DNA of 64,000 bases from Spirosoma telluris (lineage in GTDB: Bacteria; Bacteroidota; Bacteroidia; Cytophagales; Spirosomataceae): positions 7,369,001 through 7,433,000 of the forward strand of contig QLII01000001.1 in the NCBI GenBank assembly GCA_003259005.1, given 5' to 3'. The notes beneath the pieces are model-generated. The model saw only the letters and a list, made by a program, of their open reading frames with translations, was not told the origin of the DNA and made no database searches. Below are positions 1-11,233 of this stretch, one piece after another. The position numbers were made by a program, and so were the translations under genes. Positions within the stretch are counted from its first letter, which is position 1. Every line of letters begins with the position of its first letter.

Positions 1-1
1 A

Positions 2-2468
2 CCTGTTCAGGGCTTAACGGATGAGGCCGTTGCTAAATCACGCGCCGAGCATGGGCGGAATGTGCTGACTTCTGACGCGGGCACAAGCTTGTTCGCTACG
101 GTGAAGGAGGTCGTTACCGAACCCATGTTTTTGTTGCTGGTGGCCGCCTGCACCATCTACTTTGTGTTGGGTCGGATCGACGAAGCCATCACGCTCATTG
201 TGGCATTGCTGCTCGTGTCGGGCATTTCGGTCTATCAGTCCATCCGAAGCGATAAGGCACTGGGTGCGTTACGCACGTTAACCCAACCTAAAGCCAGAGT
301 ACGTCGGAATGGTGAACTGGCTGTTGTGCCTGTCGAAGATATCGTGGTGGGGGATGCAGTGCTGGTTGAAGAAGGGGAAGTATCCCCGCTGATGGTGCCA
401 TTGACGACACCAACGATTTCTCAGTCGATGAATCCATCCTGACGGGCGAATCGGTCTCGGTCGCCAAAACCGTGGGTAACCCCGTATTTGCCGGCACCAC
501 CACCACATCGGGCAGTGCGTGGCTTACGGTAACTGCCGTGGGAGCACAAACCGAACTCGGCCGAATTGGGCGAAGTATCGACACGATCCAGACCGAAAAA
601 ACACCCCTTCAACGCCAGATTAGCCGATTTGTGATCCGCATGGCTTGGATTGGGGCAGGTGCGTTTGCGCTGGTGTGGGGCGTCAATTACGCCCGTTCCG
701 GCGATTGGGTAACGGCCCTGCTCTTTGGCCTGACGTTGGCCATGTCCATACTACCAGAGGAAATTCCCGTGGCCTTTAGCAGTTTTATGGCCCTTGGTGC
801 CGCCCGGCTGAGCAACATGGGTGTACTGACCAAACAGCCTCAGACGGTCGAGAGCCTGGGTTCCGCAACGGTGATCTGTACCGATAAAACTGGAACTATT
901 ACCCAGAATGGCATGAGTGTCCGCCAATTGTATGATGGCGCGGCAGATGCACTCGTTCCTCTTTCGGGCGTGTTGTCCGATACGGCATCATCGGTGCTGG
1001 AATACGCTCGCTGGTCCAGTGAAACCGAACCTTTCGACCCGATGGAAAAAGCAATTGTCTCGGCTTTCACTGAGCTTGAGCCTACTAAACTAATTAGCTT
1101 GTATCCCATGGTGCATGAGTACCCGCTGGACGGTACGCCCCCATGATGACCCACGTTCGGCAGTCGCCAACGGGCGAGGTGCTGGTAGCGGGCAAAGGAG
1201 CTGTCGAGCATATTCTAGCCGTTTGTCGCCTGGAAGCCGCCGTCGCTGACCGAATCCGTAGCGTTACGAAGCAACTGTCGAAGGGAGGTTTTCGGGTGTT
1301 GGGTGTGGCGAAAGGAATGTGTCAATCGCCTGATTATCCGGCGGCACAGGATGAGTTTGCCTGGTCGTTCCTGGGACTGATTGCGCTTGAAAATCCACCC
1401 AAACCGAACGCGGGTGCAGTTATTCGCGCCTTTACCGATGCAGGCATTGATGTAAAAATGATTACCGGGGATTTTCCCGAAACGGCCCAGGCCATTGCCC
1501 GTCAGGTGGGTTTGCCGGGTGCTGATACACTCGTGACTGGGCAGGAGGTAATGGCTATGGATGAGCCTACGCTCCGACAGCGGGCTGCGAAAACGGCAGT
1601 ATTTGCCCGGATGTTTCCTGAGGCCAAATTGCGGGTGGTAGAAGCCCTCAAACAAAACGGCGAAGTCGTAGCCATGACGGGCGACGGCGTTAACGACGGC
1701 CCAGCTCTGAAAGCGGCTCATATTGGTGTGGCCATGGGAAAGCGCGGAACGGAAGTGGCTCGTCAGGCGGCATCCCTGGTGTTGGTCAATGATGATTTGA
1801 GCAATATGGTCGATGCCATTGCGCAGGGTCGCCGGATTTATCAGAATCTTAAAAAAGCAATTTCCTACATCGTGTCCATTCACATTCCCATTATCCTGAC
1901 GGTAGCGGTGCCCTTACTGGCCAACTGGAAATGGCCCAACCTGTTCAGTCCGGTTCATATTATCTTCCTGGAACTAGTTATGGGGCCAACCTGCTCCATT
2001 GCCTTCGAAAACGAACCTGCCGAAGCGGGACAGATGCAACAACCACCCCGGCTTATGACCGATACCTTTCTGGCAGGGCCTGAACTGGGGCGAAGCATTG
2101 CGCAGGGAGTAGGCATTGCGCTGGCCGTGTTGGGTGTATATTACGTGGCGATGCAGCAGGGTGAGACTATTTCCGTTGTTCGAACCCTGGCTTTCTCCAC
2201 ACTAGTCTTAAGTAACATTCTATTGACGCTGGTGAATCGTTCCTTTACCCAATCGGTCTTTCAAACGATTCGCGTGCCGAACTGGATGCTTTGGGTTATG
2301 TTGAGTCTTACGTTTGGTCTGCTACTGGCTACCTTGTTTTTTCCACCTGCACAGCGATTATTCGGCTTTGCAACCGTTACGGCCTCAGCATTTGGTTGGT
2401 GTACACTGGCCGCTCTGGTAGGTGTGGGCTGGATCGAAGGATATAAAGCCGTTCGATACCAACGATGA
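2..2468 (+). CDS. P-type cation-transporting ATPase, 5' partial, two frameshifts
   Basis: The reading frame is open from the left window edge, so the N-terminus lies outside. It carries the actuator-domain TGES motif (about 442-453), the phosphorylation motif CTDKTGTIT with its Asp codon at 883, and the hinge motif TGDGVND (about 1675-1697), followed by C-terminal membrane helices. TM4 has PEEIP, where Ca2+ pumps usually have PEGLP, and a later helix has LELVMGPTCSIAFE, so it belongs to the P2-like bacterial pumps but the transported ion cannot be named. The frame breaks twice by one missing base: near 380-387, where VIPADG is expected, and near 1131-1134, where DGYAPMMTH is expected. Both repair cleanly with one base. 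It precedes a small lipoprotein gene and a second ATPase on the same strand. Confidence 0.85.
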
Positions 2469-2538
2469 TGATTAGTCTGGGAGTCGGAAATAGAGTTAAT
2501 TCGTTTACTTTACCCCTGTAATTAGTCTACCTATCAAC

Positions 2539-3165
2539 ATGAAAGTTCTTTGGTTTATATCGCTTTTCGTGATGGCGATTTGCGTTTCCTGTACGGCTTA
2601 TGAAGGCAAATCGGATACCTCTGCATTCACTGAACATGATGAATCAACACCCGCGAAGAAGCAGGCTTCGGCTACTAAAGGAATCAGGGAAGTTGGGCTT
2701 CTTAAAGAAGTAGAAGATTCTGGTTATCCGCTACTTACCTTAACCATCGAGTTTCCAAAACGGCATGTCAAGGAATACTTTGTTGTTAATCTGGAGGAGG
2801 TAAACGGGACGAACGTAGAGGATATGAATACATGGGTTGGGCAGTACGTGTCGTTTGCCTACACGAGTGAGTTGACCAACGCATTGCTCGATCTTCAGCT
2901 TGATGGTAAATCACTGCTGGATGAAGATAACACAGCCGTAAATGCCCAAACGCAAAAAATAACGGGCTTGCTGAGTGGTGCCGACGAAGAAACAGCAGGC
3001 GATTTGCCAGGTAAAATTAGCATAACAGCTACCGATAATACCGTACTGGACTTTGAGTTTTTCGTTACCAAAGAAATGGTAGAAGCCAATGGGGAATCCG
3101 TCGTTGGATTCTACGAAGAGCGGACTGCAAATACTATTAAATCAATAAACCTAGTATCGAAGTAA
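2539..3165 (+). CDS. Putative lipoprotein, unknown function
   Basis: A 208-residue protein. The N-terminus MKVLWFISLFVMAICVSC is a short hydrophobic signal ending at Cys18, compatible with lipoprotein processing although the -3 residue is Cys rather than Leu. The mature part is acidic and soluble. I do not recognise a domain. It contains EYFVVNLEEVNGTNVEDMN and a later segment, KISITATDNTVLDFEF, that looks like beta-strand-rich sequence. It lies 70 bases after one cation ATPase and about 225 bases before another, all on one strand, but a repeat-containing gap separates it from the second, so co-transcription with mgtA is not implied. Confidence 0.7.
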   Translation: MKVLWFISLFVMAICVSCTAYEGKSDTSAFTEHDESTPAKKQASATKGIREVGLLKEVEDSGYPLLTLTIEFPKRHVKEYFVVNLEEVNGTNVEDMNTWVGQYVSFAYTSELTNALLDLQLDGKSLLDEDNTAVNAQTQKITGLLSGADEETAGDLPGKISITATDNTVLDFEFFVTKEMVEANGESVVGFYEERTANTIKSINLVSK

Positions 3166-3189
3166 GTACGAGGGCAGAATTTTTATCGG

Positions 3190-3252
3190 TTGATTCTTGT
3201 GGATGCTGTTGATTCTATTGGCTTGAGAATCCATAGAATCAAAGTTGGTCAA
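3190..3252. repeat. GATTCT-type palindrome (copy 1)
   Basis: Left arm units TGATTCT, GGATGCT and TGATTCTATTG face right arm units GAATCC and ATAGAATCAAAG. The arms are imperfectly complementary with a short loop. It is one of seven copies of the same word pattern in intergenic gaps of this window. Confidence 0.7.
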
Positions 3253-3389
3253 CTACTTAAGCACAGAGTAATCGCTCCGTTTTACTAATGACTATCCTCA
3301 TAAAGCAGCTTGTTTGTTATCAGGCAAGTTGATGCATGATGGTTGTACTTTGCTGTCAACTGCTCAGAGAGGTTAAACAAATCCTCTTA

Positions 3390-5945
3390 ATGCCCATGCA
3401 AACTACTCAACCAACCGATTCATCCCCTGATCACCTGTCTACATTCTGGGCTTTGCCCGCTTCCGAGGTTCTGAATCGCCTGGCTACCGGCGAAATGGGG
3501 CTCAGTCAGGACGCTGCGGAAAAAATCCGAAAAACGGTAGGGCCTAACCTGATCAAGCCCAAAGAGAAGACGTCGGCAGTAGGCTTGTTTATCCGGCAGT
3601 TCAATAGCCCGATTTCGCTTATTCTGATTATCGCGGCCATTCTGTCATTTTTCCTGAATGATATTACCGATGGGGTTATTATCCTGATTATCATCCTGAT
3701 TAGTGGACTGCTCAGTTTCTGGCAGGAACGCGGGGCCTCTAATGCCATGCAGCAACTGCTGTCCATTGTCGTTGCCAAAACGTCGGTACTACGGGATGGA
3801 AAAGAGCAGGAAGTGCCCGATGAACAACTCGTTCCGGGCGACGTGCTCAGGCTTCGGTCAGGCGATGTGATACCTGCTGATTGCTATTTGTTGTCGTGCA
3901 ACGAGCTATTCGTTAATGAAGCAACGCTGACAGGCGAGACGTTCCCTGTCGACAAACAGCCTTGTCTGCTGGATGCGGCAACCCCCATCGCGAAACGCCG
4001 GAATACGTTGTTTATGGGGTCGAGTGTGGTAAGTGGGAGTGGAACGGCTGTGGCCGTTCATACCGGCACAACTACGGAGCTGGGTCATATTGCTGAGCGG
4101 ATCAACACGACAGCCCCTGAAACGGATTTTGAGCATGGTATCCGCCGATTTGGCTATCTGCTCATGGAGCTAACGCTGGTGCTGGTGTTCCTGATTTTTG
4201 CCATAAACGTCTTTTTGCACAAACCCGTGCTGGATGCCTTCCTGTTTTCACTGGCCATTGCTGTTGGATTAACCCCACAATTATTACCCGCCATCATCAG
4301 TATTAATCTGGCCAAGGGAGCCAGCCGAATGGCAACAAAGCAGGTGATTGTCAAACGCCTATCGTCGATTGAAAACCTGGGCAGTATGAATGTGCTCTGC
4401 TCCGATAAAACGGGTACGCTTACCGAAGGTGCTGTTAAAGTTGACCGGATCATCGACGTGAACGGGCAAATTTCGCCACGCGCCGGGTTGCTCGCGAAGG
4501 TGAACGCCCAATTGCAACAGGGGTTTCGAAATCCAATAGACGTCGCTATTCTCTCGTTCGTGCCCGCCGATATGTCCAGCTATCCTCGTGTTGATGAGAT
4601 TCCATACGATTTCATCCGGAAGCGCTTAACGATCTTAACCGAGGAAGGCGGGCAACCGATTATGGTGACCAAGGGGGCTTTGCAAAACATACTGGACATC
4701 TGCCAGTTTGTGGATGCCGGTGGGCCATCGCCCGTACCCATCGCCGATCACCAGGCTACGATTCAGAAAACCTTTCAGGAACTGAGCGCGAAAGGCTTTC
4801 GAACGTTGGGGCTGGCCACAAAAAACACGAACGGTAAACGAGCGATTGATAAAACAGACGAAGCCGGGATGACCTTTCTGGGTTTCATTAGCCTCTTCGA
4901 TTCGCCCAAGGAAGGCATACAGGATACCCTGGCGACGCTCCAGAATCTCGGCATACAAATTAAGATGATTACCGGCGACAATGTGCTGGTGGCAACGGCG
5001 GTGGCACAGGCCATTGGTATTAAAAGCCCGAGCGTACTAACGGGCGCTAACCTGCGCCAACTGAGTTCGGAGGCACTGCGTCATAAAGTGACAACGACCC
5101 ATGTGTTTGCCGAAATTGAACCCAACCAAAAGGAAAGCATTATTCTGGCCCTGAAAAAACGAGGATACGTCGTTGGCTATATGGGCGATGGTATCAATGA
5201 CGCCAGCGCGCTCCATGCCGCCGATGTGGGTATTTCCGTTGAATCGGCGGTGAACGTAGCCAAAGAGTCTGCTGATATTGTACTCTTGAAGCAGGATTTA
5301 AATGTCCTGATTGACGGCGTTCGGGAAGGGCGACGGACCTTTACCAATACGATGAAATACATTTTCATGGCCACCAGCGCCAACTTCGGGAATATGTTTA
5401 GTATGGCGGGAGCATCTATTTTTCTGCCTTTCCTGCCGCTGCTTCCCGTACAGATTTTATTGACAAACCTCCTGACTGACTTGCCAGAAATGGCGATTGC
5501 CTCGGACAATGTAGACCCGAACGCCATTGAAAAGCCTGCCAAATGGGATATGCAGTTTATCCGGCGATTTATGATGACGTTTGGCTTACTGAGTTCGGTA
5601 TTTGATTACCTGAGTTTCGGTCTGTTGCTATGGGTATTTAAGGCCAATGAAGCTCTATTTCAGACGGGCTGGTTTGTTGAGTCGGTGATGTCAGCGTCGA
5701 CTATTGTGTTGGTCGTTCGCACCCGACAGGTGTTTTATCGCAGTCGTCCGGGTAGGTGGTTACTACTGGCAACGGCCCTGATTGTGGGAATTGTTCTCTT
5801 GTTGCCCGTGAGCCCGCTGGCAAACGTATTCGGATTTACAACCATGCCTCTTTCGCTCTATGGGGCTATTATCGGGATAGTGGGTTGTTACGTTCTGTTA
5901 GCAGAATGGTTAAAGCATTGGTTTTACAAACGATATAAACAATAA
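3390..5945 (+). CDS. mgtA: Mg2+-importing P-type ATPase (MgtA/MgtB family)
   Basis: An intact P3B-type ATPase of about 851 residues, the usual size of MgtA, which imports Mg2+ at the cytoplasmic membrane. Visible motifs are the N-terminal cation-ATPase segment (residues about 20-80), TLTGETFPVDK in the actuator domain, the phosphorylation site SDKTGTLTEG, the nucleotide-domain VTKGA and the hinge GDGINDASAL. The C-terminal helices include NLLTDLPEM, typical of MgtA/MgtB. The longest open frame begins at 3336, but that extension has no family counterpart, so I place the start at ATG 3390 (MPMQTTQ) or ATG 3396. No frameshift is present. I looked for an obvious leader hairpin or riboswitch and saw only a dispersed repeat upstream. 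Confidence 0.9.
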   Translation: MPMQTTQPTDSSPDHLSTFWALPASEVLNRLATGEMGLSQDAAEKIRKTVGPNLIKPKEKTSAVGLFIRQFNSPISLILIIAAILSFFLNDITDGVIILIIILISGLLSFWQERGASNAMQQLLSIVVAKTSVLRDGKEQEVPDEQLVPGDVLRLRSGDVIPADCYLLSCNELFVNEATLTGETFPVDKQPCLLDAATPIAKRRNTLFMGSSVVSGSGTAVAVHTGTTTELGHIAERINTTAPETDFEHGIRRFGYLLMELTLVLVFLIFAINVFLHKPVLDAFLFSLAIAVGLTPQLLPAIISINLAKGASRMATKQVIVKRLSSIENLGSMNVLCSDKTGTLTEGAVKVDRIIDVNGQISPRAGLLAKVNAQLQQGFRNPIDVAILSFVPADMSSYPRVDEIPYDFIRKRLTILTEEGGQPIMVTKGALQNILDICQFVDAGGPSPVPIADHQATIQKTFQELSAKGFRTLGLATKNTNGKRAIDKTDEAGMTFLGFISLFDSPKEGIQDTLATLQNLGIQIKMITGDNVLVATAVAQAIGIKSPSVLTGANLRQLSSEALRHKVTTTHVFAEIEPNQKESIILALKKRGYVVGYMGDGINDASALHAADVGISVESAVNVAKESADIVLLKQDLNVLIDGVREGRRTFTNTMKYIFMATSANFGNMFSMAGASIFLPFLPLLPVQILLTNLLTDLPEMAIASDNVDPNAIEKPAKWDMQFIRRFMMTFGLLSSVFDYLSFGLLLWVFKANEALFQTGWFVESVMSASTIVLVVRTRQVFYRSRPGRWLLLATALIVGIVLLLPVSPLANVFGFTTMPLSLYGAIIGIVGCYVLLAEWLKHWFYKRYKQ

Positions 5946-6420
5946 TCTCATTCTATGGATTCTATAGATTCTGATTGATTCTATGGAGTCTGTTGGTTAT
6001 AACATGTTGATAATTAGTAGAGGTGATGTAAGTTGATTTTTAGTCGCTTATGAATTCAATCAGCCTTTAGAATTGGTTATTTCGCAAATAAATGATCTGC
6101 AAATAGCTATGGTCAATTCTGAGGCCGTTTATAAGACTGAAAATCAAACCTATTTTTCTAACTCTCTGATAATGAACTTATATCAGGTCTAATAGTAAAA
6201 GAAGCTACAGAACCCATAGAATCAATCAGAAGCTAAAGAATCAATCAGAATCTAAATTGGAAGAGGACTAGTGCCGTTGCGTGTATCCAACTATAAAAAG
6301 TTAAATTTGTATAGTGGAAAATTAATGAGATGCTTCGGTAAAGTAGTTTTATTGAAAAATGATGGATTGTTCCTTTAAAATAAAGGGATTCGGGTGGGTT
6401 AAAGTCGTGAGGGCTTATCA
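5946..6420. other. Intergenic gap with separated GATTCT arms (copy 2)
   Basis: No gene is visible. Immediately after mgtA (5950-5995) there are several TTCTATGGATTCT-type units, and at 6205-6256 the complementary words (ATAGAATCAATCAGA) recur. The two arms are the same dispersed repeat family but about 210 bases apart, much farther than in the other copies. The intervening sequence is AT-rich without an open frame worth reporting. Confidence 0.6.
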
Positions 6421-9400
6421 ATGTTTGGGGGAAAAATACCATTGAATACGGATTTAGTAACGACCAGCGAACTATTTGAATTGCTAACAAAGGCAACTCG
6501 GGATGCTGTCTGGAATTGGAACCTGGAGACCAATATGATTTGGTGGAACGAAGGGTATACCACCTTATTTGGCTACAATACGCAGTCGGTAGTTGAAAAC
6601 GACATCGCGTCCTGGGTCGATCATATTCATCCCGATGATAAAGACCGTGTATTGTCCAGTATTCATCAGGTTATTGATGATGGTGGTGCTAACTGGGCGG
6701 ATGAGTATCAGTTTCAGCGGGCGGATGGTCGTTATGCAACGGTTTACGACCGGGGTTATGTCTTGTATCGGGACGGCAAACCCCTGCGTATGGTGGGTGC
6801 CATGCAGGACATTACAGAGCGGGTAGCGTTGCAGAAGGCGCACGAAGAAAGTGAAGAGCGTTTGCGCTTTGCCCTACAATCGGCCCGGCTCGGTACCTGG
6901 GAGTTGGACCCTATTCAGGGTATTGTAAGCTGGGACAGTCGGTGTCAGGAGTTGTGTGGGTTGACCAATTCGCCTAGCCAGTCATATGCACAAACACTGG
7001 ATTACATACATCCTGACGATCGTAGCCGGGTACAGGAGGCTGTGCAATGGGCGCTTAATCCTCAATCGGGGGGGACTATGATACCAGCTTTCGGACTATA
7101 GGGGTGACTGATCGCCAATTGCGGTGGGTTCGGTTTATTGGCAAAACATACTTCTCCGAAGCTGGGGTAGCCTACCGGTTTTCGGGGGTGGCAGAGGATA
7201 TTACCGAAGAGGTGCTGGCGAAAGAAAAAGCAACTCTGGCTGAGCAGCAGGCCAGAATTGCCCTCGAAGGATCAGGGTCGGGGTCTTTTTTTATCAGCAT
7301 AGACGATAAAGAGGCTAGAGGCCATGACATCCTGTATTCGCCCTCGTTTGCCCGAATATTTACCGGTGAAGAATCGACGGGGCTTACCTGGCGGGTATTC
7401 ATTGATCATCTTCATCCCAATGATCGCCTGATTCGGGAACGCGCTCATAAAGTGGCGTCTCAGACTGGCGCTATAAATTACGAAGCTCGTTTTATCTGGA
7501 ATGATGGGACAGTTCACTGGATTAAAGTAATTGGCCAGTACCTATTTGATGCTCTGGGAAAGCCGGTTTCCATTTCGGGAATTGCCCTGGATATTACTGA
7601 GCAGAAAGAGAAAGATAAAGCACTTCGGGAAGCTGAAGAGCGGTTTTCTATTGCTTTCAACCATACTTCGATGGCAATGGCCTTTACCGATCAGAAGGCC
7701 AACTTTACCTTAGTGAACGACGCCTATACGCAGCTACTGGGCTATTCGGCAGAGGAATTATATACGCTCAATAGTTTCGAACTAACCCATCCCGATGATC
7801 GGGCGGGAAACCGCCAGTTGTTTGAGGAAGTTGTGGGCGGGAAGCGTCCTTTCTTTAATCTGGTGAAGCGGTATGTTCATAAAGATAGCTCGATTCGATG
7901 GGTTCAACTCAATGTTACCAGTGTGTCTGATGCTCAGGATGAAGATCAGAGCATGGTTATCATCGCGCAGGATATTAGCGAGCGAGTGGAGGCCGAGGCT
8001 AAACTACGCGCCAGTGAAGACCGCTTTCGGAATATGATCATCCAGGCTCCGGTAGCCATCAGCGTATTGGCAGGCCGTAGCCTGACGGTTGAAACGGCTA
8101 ACAAGTCGATGCTGGAAATATGGGGGAAAGATGCCTCAATTACCAGTAAATCGCTGATCGAGGCCTTGCCAGAGCTAAAAGGACAGGGTTTTATCGAATT
8201 ATTGGAAGAGGTATATGACTCTGGTATTTCCTATTATGGCTTTGAAACGCTAGCCCGTCTGCATCGTAAAGGCCAGCTGGAAGATGCGTTCTTTAATTTT
8301 GTTTACGCCCCTATTCGCGACGATCTGGAGAACATCAGCAGTGTGATGGTCGTTGCTACTGAGGTAACAACGCAGGTTAAAGCGAAAACGGCTCTCCAGG
8401 AGAGTGAACAACGTTTCCGGAACCTGATCGAAGAAGCCCCCGTAGCTATAAGTTTATTTGTTGGCCCCGATATGGTTGTTGAACTGCCTAACGAAGCCAT
8501 GCTTAAATTCTGGGGCAAAGGCGATTCGGTTATTGGTAAACCGTTGCGCGAAGGAGTGCCCGAATTAGTGGGACAACCCTTCCTCCAGATTCTGGATACC
8601 GTCTATACGACTGGTGTTGAGTACTCGGCTCAGGCTGCCCGTGCCGAACTGGTGGTAGATGGTCGACTGCAAACCTTTTACTTCAACTTTACCTATAAGC
8701 CCTTGCGAAATGCCGCTGGCCAGATATATGCGGTTCTTGATATGGCCGTTGATGTTACGGAGCAGGTAGTGGCCCGCCGGGCCATCGAAGAAAGCGAATT
8801 ACGCTTCCGAACCCTGATGGAAGCTATTGCTCAAATGACCTGGACCAATACGCCAGACGGAGACGTTAATTTCTTCAATCAACGATGGTACGACTATACA
8901 GGATTGGACTTTGAACAAACCAAAGCCTGGGGCTGGCAGGCGGTGATTCATCCGGAAGACTTGCCGCACACACTGGATATGTACAAAAAAGCCCTTTCCG
9001 ATGGGACCGTTTTTGTTGTCGAAAATCGGTATCGGCGTGGTTCTGATGGGATGTATCGGTGGCATTTGAATCGAGCCTTGCCCATTCGGGATGAATCGGG
9101 CGAGATTAAGCTATGGGTGGGAACGGCTACCGATATTCATGAACAGAAACAGGTAGCCGCCGAACTGGAGCAACAGGTACAGGCCCGAACCGAGCAATTG
9201 ACGGCCTCCAACCACGACCTTCGCCGGTCGAATGAAAATCTTGAAAAGTTTGCCTACATCGCTAGCCACGATTTGCAGGAGCCATTGCGAAAAATCCAGT
9301 CCTTTGGCGATATTCTCAAGAATCAATACGCTCAGGAGTTGGGCGAGGGGCTCGACCATCTGGAACGAATGCAGGGTGCTGCTAGTCGTATGTCGTTGCT

Positions 9401-9944
9401 TATCAGGGATTTATTGACTTTTTCGCGCATATCGACCCGCCAGGATGCTAGCATGTCCGTTTCGTTAAACCGGGTCATTACTGAGGTGCTCGATGACCTG
9501 GAAATCGCGATTAAGCAAGCCAGGGCTCAAATTCAGGTAAATAGTTTGCCAACAGTATCGGGAGATGAGTCGCAGTTACGGCAATTGTTTCAGAATTTAC
9601 TGAGCAATGCCCTGAAATTTCAAAAAACAGGAACCACTCCGTTCATTCAGATTCAGTCCGAACAGATTCTGGCCAGCTCTTTACCGGCTTCTGTAAAACC
9701 TGCCCGGCTAGCCACGGTTTATTTTCAGATTAGCGTTGCAGACAATGGAATTGGCTTTGATGAAAAATACATAGACCGCATTTTTCAGGTTTTTCAACGA
9801 CTTCATAGCCGGAATGAATATGCGGGTACGGGCATTGGCTTAGCCATTTGCGAGAAAGTGGTCGCTAATCACGGAGGGGCGATAACTGCATTCAGCCAGC
9901 CCGGTCAGGGTGCCACCTTTACGATTTATCTTCCTGTAGCGTAA
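6421..9944 (+). CDS. Soluble sensor histidine kinase with seven PAS domains
   Basis: Reconstructed as one protein of about 1174 residues. The frame breaks once at the G-run 7068-7074, where adding one G restores SGGDYDTSFRTIG. Seven PAS/PAC units follow each other, each ending with a linker such as MQDITERV, VAEDITEEV, ALDITEQK, AQDISERV, ATEVTTQV, AVDVTEQV or TATDIHEQ. The fifth and sixth, with APVAIS and FWGKG/IWGKD, look like a duplication. A HisKA domain follows (FAYIASHDLQEPLRK, His at about 9267) and then an HATPase domain with the N-box NLLSNALKFQ and G-boxes DNGIGF and GTGIGLAI. There is no transmembrane segment or receiver domain, so it should sense something cytoplasmic and pass phosphate to a regulator encoded elsewhere. 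A strong terminator follows. Confidence 0.88.
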
Positions 9945-9970
9945 GAATAGGTAGTAGATTATTGATTGAA

Positions 9971-10005
9971 GCCTGACGCGGGTATTCGCCCGCGTCAGGC
10001 TTTTT
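9971..10005 (+). terminator. Rho-independent terminator after the PAS kinase
   Basis: A perfect 12-bp stem GCCTGACGCGGG / CCCGCGTCAGGC with a 6-base loop, followed by TTTTT. It lies 27 bases after the kinase stop codon. Confidence 0.9.
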
Positions 10006-10183
10006 GCTGCTTCCAGAAAAATTTTCTAAAAATTTTCCCCTCTCATGCAACCTGCCCCTCAGGTTCTGACATCTTCCTGTCAATTAACACAGCAAATACA
10101 GGAACTAGCCTAACGAATACAACCTGTTTCCTAAACCTGAAACCCTTATTTTCCTAAACCTTTAACAACAAAATACAACCGCC

Positions 10184-10903
10184 ATGAACACGTTCAAACA
10201 CCTCCTGACCACTGCCCTGATTGCTGCTTCGGCTACTTCGTTCGCACAGTCAACCACCATTACCGTCACAACCGATTCGACTTCATCGGCTCAGATAATA
10301 AGAACGAGAACCCGAAATTATTCCCGCGTCACCTCCGACTTCAGTATCTACATTGGCTTAAATAACTTTGGTGGTTCGCTCCCCGCTAGCTACGAGCTTA
10401 GCCCAATCGGTTCGCGCTTTGTTGCTCTATCCTGGCAGAAACGCATTCCAATAGCCGTAAGTGGTTCTACCAAACTGCGGCTGATAACTGGCCCCGAAGT
10501 GGCCTGGAACAACTTTATGTTTCAGGACCGGAACATGTTGGTAGAACAGAATGGCCAGGTCGTTGTTGAGCCCGCCAGCGTTGATCTCCACCGATCTAAA
10601 CTGGTGACCACACAGCTTAACCTGCCCCTCATGTTGAACATATCGTTCAGATCGGGCTTTAGCTGGAGCCTGGGCGCTTATGCGGGTATGCGATTAGACA
10701 GTTATACTAAAGTAAAACCCCAAGGCGGATCACCCGTTCGAACCCACAATTCCTATAATCTGAACCCAATTCGCTGGGGCCTGACCACCGAACTTGGTTT
10801 CCGGGGTGACGCCAAATTGTTTTTCCGCTACGAACCAAACAGCCCTTTCCGGACAGGCCTGGGTCCAGATGCCAGTGTATGGGCAGTGGGGATTAAACTG
10901 TAA
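10184..10903 (+). CDS. Outer-membrane beta-barrel-like protein
   Basis: A 239-residue protein with a signal peptide (MNTFKHLLTTALIAASATSFAQ, cleavage after SFA). The mature part is rich in alternating hydrophobic and aromatic strands and ends in VWAVGIKL, a typical terminal beta-strand of small Bacteroidota barrels of the PorT/OMP_b-brl type. The segment FSWSLGAYAGMRLDSYTKVKP is characteristic of that group. The function is unknown. It stands alone between a terminator-bounded kinase gene and a palindrome-containing gap. Confidence 0.65.
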   Translation: MNTFKHLLTTALIAASATSFAQSTTITVTTDSTSSAQIIRTRTRNYSRVTSDFSIYIGLNNFGGSLPASYELSPIGSRFVALSWQKRIPIAVSGSTKLRLITGPEVAWNNFMFQDRNMLVEQNGQVVVEPASVDLHRSKLVTTQLNLPLMLNISFRSGFSWSLGAYAGMRLDSYTKVKPQGGSPVRTHNSYNLNPIRWGLTTELGFRGDAKLFFRYEPNSPFRTGLGPDASVWAVGIKL

Positions 10904-11233
10904 CCGCACGGGCAGCCCCGCAGGATTTATGTGATTTTGCTGACTGACTATGATTTTTATTAGCCTGATTTTGCTTTCAAAGAAAGCGTTCACAAAAAAT
11001 CATAGTCAGTCAGTAAAATCATAAAAATCCCGGTTGAGACTATGCAACGTTTGCCCTCCTGCCTGTGTCTTTAGCTTGAAATTACCCCTCAAAGTACCAA
11101 TCCCCTCGTAAAACCCGCTCATCACGCCGTTCAGACCGCTTGTGTAAGAACAGGTACTTTGTGATGCCCACTACCTACCTTTGCCATGTACTTGATACAA
11201 ACACAAAGCAACCTTCTGAAAACAGCACTACTT
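10904..11233. other. Intergenic gap with a long palindrome (10920-11032)
   Basis: No gene is visible. Left arm 10920-10958 (GGATTTATGTGATTTTGCTG then ACTGACTATGATTTTT) pairs with right arm 10994-11032 (AAAAATCATAGTCAGTCAGT then AAAATCATAAAAATCC), with a loop of about 35 bases. The core words TATGATTTTTAT resemble the palindrome at 45557-45628. The remaining 200 bases show no clear promoter. Confidence 0.7.

Noticed and set aside
3336-3389. Earlier start for MgtA
   Set aside because: The extra 18 residues (MMVVLCCQLLREVKQILL) are not part of the family and overlap the likely leader; ATG 3390 or 3396 fits better.
3166-3389. Mg2+-sensing riboswitch before mgtA
   Set aside because: Apart from a dispersed GATTCT palindrome I see no conserved stem set or terminator that would support an M-box-like element.
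1-5945. The two P-type ATPases as a duplicated pair
   Set aside because: They belong to different subfamilies (P2-like and P3B MgtA) with different TM4 and hinge motifs, so adjacency does not reflect recent duplication.
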